Positions 62,574 through 64,000 of a stretch of 64,000 nucleotides of DNA are shown piece by piece (position 1 is the first letter of the stretch; every line of letters begins with the position of its first letter). The stretch lies in NCBI RefSeq assembly GCF_900109285.1, contig NZ_FNZQ01000003.1:186001-250000 (forward strand). The letters run 5' to 3'. Below the pieces are notes generated by a model. It did no database searches and was not told the DNA's origin. It saw only the letters and a list, made by a program, of their open reading frames with translations. Origin of the DNA: Jannaschia helgolandensis. Its GTDB lineage: Bacteria; Pseudomonadota; Alphaproteobacteria; Rhodobacterales; Rhodobacteraceae. The position numbers and the translations under genes were made by a program.

Positions 62574-64000
62574 CAGCCGCCGCCAAGCTGCGACTGCACC
62601 GCCTCGACGGCCTGCGAATTGACGGTGAATCCGGCCATGCCCTGGACGGAGCGGCCGTAGCTTTCGAACAGGTCGCCGGTCAGTTCGGTACCCGTCTGCG
62701 TCTCGATGGCCTGGCGCAGCTGCGCGCCGTCTCCGGTGGACAGGTCGGCTTCGGTCACGGCATCGACGCGCACGACGAAGGCGCGTTGGTCGTCGCCCTC
62801 AAAGGCGAAGATATCGCCCGGCGCAGCCTCGAAAATGCGATCAATCAGTCCGTCCGGCGCGCCTTCCAGCGTGGCGTCGCGGACGATGCCGGTCAGCGTT
62901 TCGGGCTGACCCATGATGTCCTGCACCGGGTTCTCGGACAATTCGCCGGCGCGTTCGAACAAGCGACTGCGCAGACTTTCGGAGCGCCATGCGGCTTCGA
63001 CCTGCCCCCGGATCTCGTCCAGCGGCGGCACGATCGGGGCGATCACCTCATCCAGTCGCAGCGAGAACAATCCACCGTCGGACAGCGTCCCCAGTTCAGG
63101 GAAATCGCCCGCCTGCGCGGCCCGGGCGGCAGAGCGAAACTCATCGTAGGCGACGATGCCGAAACCGCCCTGTTCTTCACCCGCCGCCGGGTCCCAGCGG
63201 ATATTGCCCAGTTCCATGTCAGTCTGATCCGCCACTTCTTCGAGGGTCGCGCCGCCAGCCAGCAGGTCGTCGATATCCTCGCGCGCGGCATCGATGCGGC
63301 GGCGTGCGGCGTCGATACCCGCCTCGGCGACCAGATCGTCGCGCACATCCTCGAGCGGCACTTCGGTCGCGTCGAGAACCGCATTGACCCGATAGATTGC
63401 TGGCCCCAGCGGCGTTTCGACCGGCCCGGCAAGCCCGGGCTGTTCCAGCGCGAACAGCGCGTCGGCGATAACCGGGTCCAGCCCATCGCGCGACAATTCG
63501 CCCTGATCCACATCTTCCAGCGTCAACCCGCGTTCCTCGACCAGCGCATCGAAGGTCGTCGTCCCGGATTCGATCGCAGCGAGGGCGTCGGTTGCGGACT
63601 GCATGTCGGCAAAGGCCAGACGTTCGGCCAGCACGCGTTGCGGTTGCCGATAGTCTGCGGCACGATCTTCATAAAGCTGTCGCAGTTGATCTTCGTCGAT
63701 CTGGATGTTGTCCACGACGCTGTCCGGGGTCATCCAGACATAGGTGATGGCCCGCAATTCGGGGGTCTCGAACCGCGTCGGATCGGCGTCGTAGAACGCC
63801 GTCAGGTCGGCGTCGGTCGGGGCCAGGTCGCCGCCCGGAAGATCCTGCACCGTGACGGTGGCCAGCGTGACATCGCGGCTTTCGGCGATCCAGCGGGCGA
63901 TGGCGTCGACATAGGCTGCGGGCACTTCGACACCTCCGGCGACTGCCCCCTGCAACAGCTCGCGCGCGGCTTCGTCGCGGATATCCTCTTCGTAGCCAGA
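62573..64000 (-). CDS. ppiD: PpiD-like peptidyl-prolyl isomerase, N-terminus beyond window
   Basis: The frame stays open to the window edge, so this is the C-terminal part (about 475 residues) of a SurA/PpiD-type periplasmic foldase. A central parvulin-like region runs from about RVLAERLAFADMQSATDALA to GPVETPLGPAIYRV, and a chaperone-like C-terminal domain follows (WRSESLRSRLFERAGELSEN, and AFEGDDQRAFVVRVDAV). The membrane anchor expected at the N-terminus is outside the window. It overlaps trpE by one base. Confidence 0.88.
   Translation of the reverse strand, partial: SGYEEDIRDEAARELLQGAVAGGVEVPAAYVDAIARWIAESRDVTLATVTVQDLPGGDLAPTDADLTAFYDADPTRFETPELRAITYVWMTPDSVVDNIQIDEDQLRQLYEDRAADYRQPQRVLAERLAFADMQSATDALAAIESGTTTFDALVEERGLTLEDVDQGELSRDGLDPVIADALFALEQPGLAGPVETPLGPAIYRVNAVLDATEVPLEDVRDDLVAEAGIDAARRRIDAAREDIDDLLAGGATLEEVADQTDMELGNIRWDPAAGEEQGGFGIVAYDEFRSAARAAQAGDFPELGTLSDGGLFSLRLDEVIAPIVPPLDEIRGQVEAAWRSESLRSRLFERAGELSENPVQDIMGQPETLTGIVRDATLEGAPDGLIDRIFEAAPGDIFAFEGDDQRAFVVRVDAVTEADLSTGDGAQLRQAIETQTGTELTGDLFESYGRSVQGMAGFTVNSQAVEAVQSQLGGG

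Overview
This window looks like a chromosomal segment from an alphaproteobacterium of the Rhodobacterales (Roseobacter-like) group. The evidence is high GC content, a GTTC-N7-GTTC SOS box before uvrA, a DctBD-regulated TRAP dicarboxylate transporter, DUF455 and UPF0178 genes, and an intergenic motif (core GCCTCCGGCGG) that I associate with this order. The genus cannot be determined from the sequence alone. Most of the window is housekeeping DNA; the accessory-looking parts are small.

Layout. 1-9.2 kb: a minus-strand envelope cluster (M23 peptidase, bactofilin, glycosyltransferase), a DUF455/peroxiredoxin pair, then a giant AsmA-like protein and queA. 9.4-14.1 kb: an MFS/DUF924 pair, a TetR regulator divergent from a flavin oxidoreductase with three operator palindromes between them, and lpdA. 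14.2-20.9 kb: an outer-membrane barrel, MFS, SOS-linked uvrA, an RcnB-like protein and a P450. 20.9-27.3 kb: dctB-dctD-dctPQM. 27.3-32 kb: GNAT, tpiA, and sufA and sufT split by a secreted phosphodiesterase, then a second barrel. 32-36 kb: tgt and lon. 36-39.3 kb: two tRNA-Val genes around a histidine phosphatase, then mntH/mntR with an MntR box. 39.4-41.3 kb: an SDR and a pirin.

41.7-43.8 kb is the most accessory-looking segment. Two identical tRNA-Asp genes (an 82-bp perfect direct repeat) bracket one leucine-rich-repeat protein gene that carries an apparent single-base frameshift. 43.8-52.6 kb holds valine catabolism: acyl-CoA dehydrogenase, an uncharacterised membrane protein, 3-hydroxyisobutyryl-CoA hydrolase and mmsB, all joined by 4-nt overlaps, plus mmsA with a divergent LysR gene and a decayed duplicate of the mmsA 3' end. 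52.6-64 kb: M20 amidohydrolase, CBS protein, coaD, ilvH and ilvB separated by an EF-hand gene, an aldolase/mutarotase-like/UPF0178 operon, trpE and a partial ppiD. ilvB is preceded by a classical leader-peptide attenuator (MNTLLVIVGIGCMG plus hairpin and T-run).

The most unusual observations are: (1) a DctD-type regulator that keeps its receiver and Fis-like HTH but lacks the GAFTGA loop and the key Walker residues, although tandem palindromes and a -24/-12-like sequence remain upstream of dctP; (2) the tRNA-flanked, frameshifted LRR gene; (3) the ilvB attenuator; and (4) the mmsA duplication remnant. Branched-chain synthesis (ilvB/ilvH) and valine degradation (mms cluster) lie within 15 kb of each other. 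Both queuosine enzymes (queA, tgt) share the window with two copies of a substrate tRNA, tRNA-Asp(GUC).
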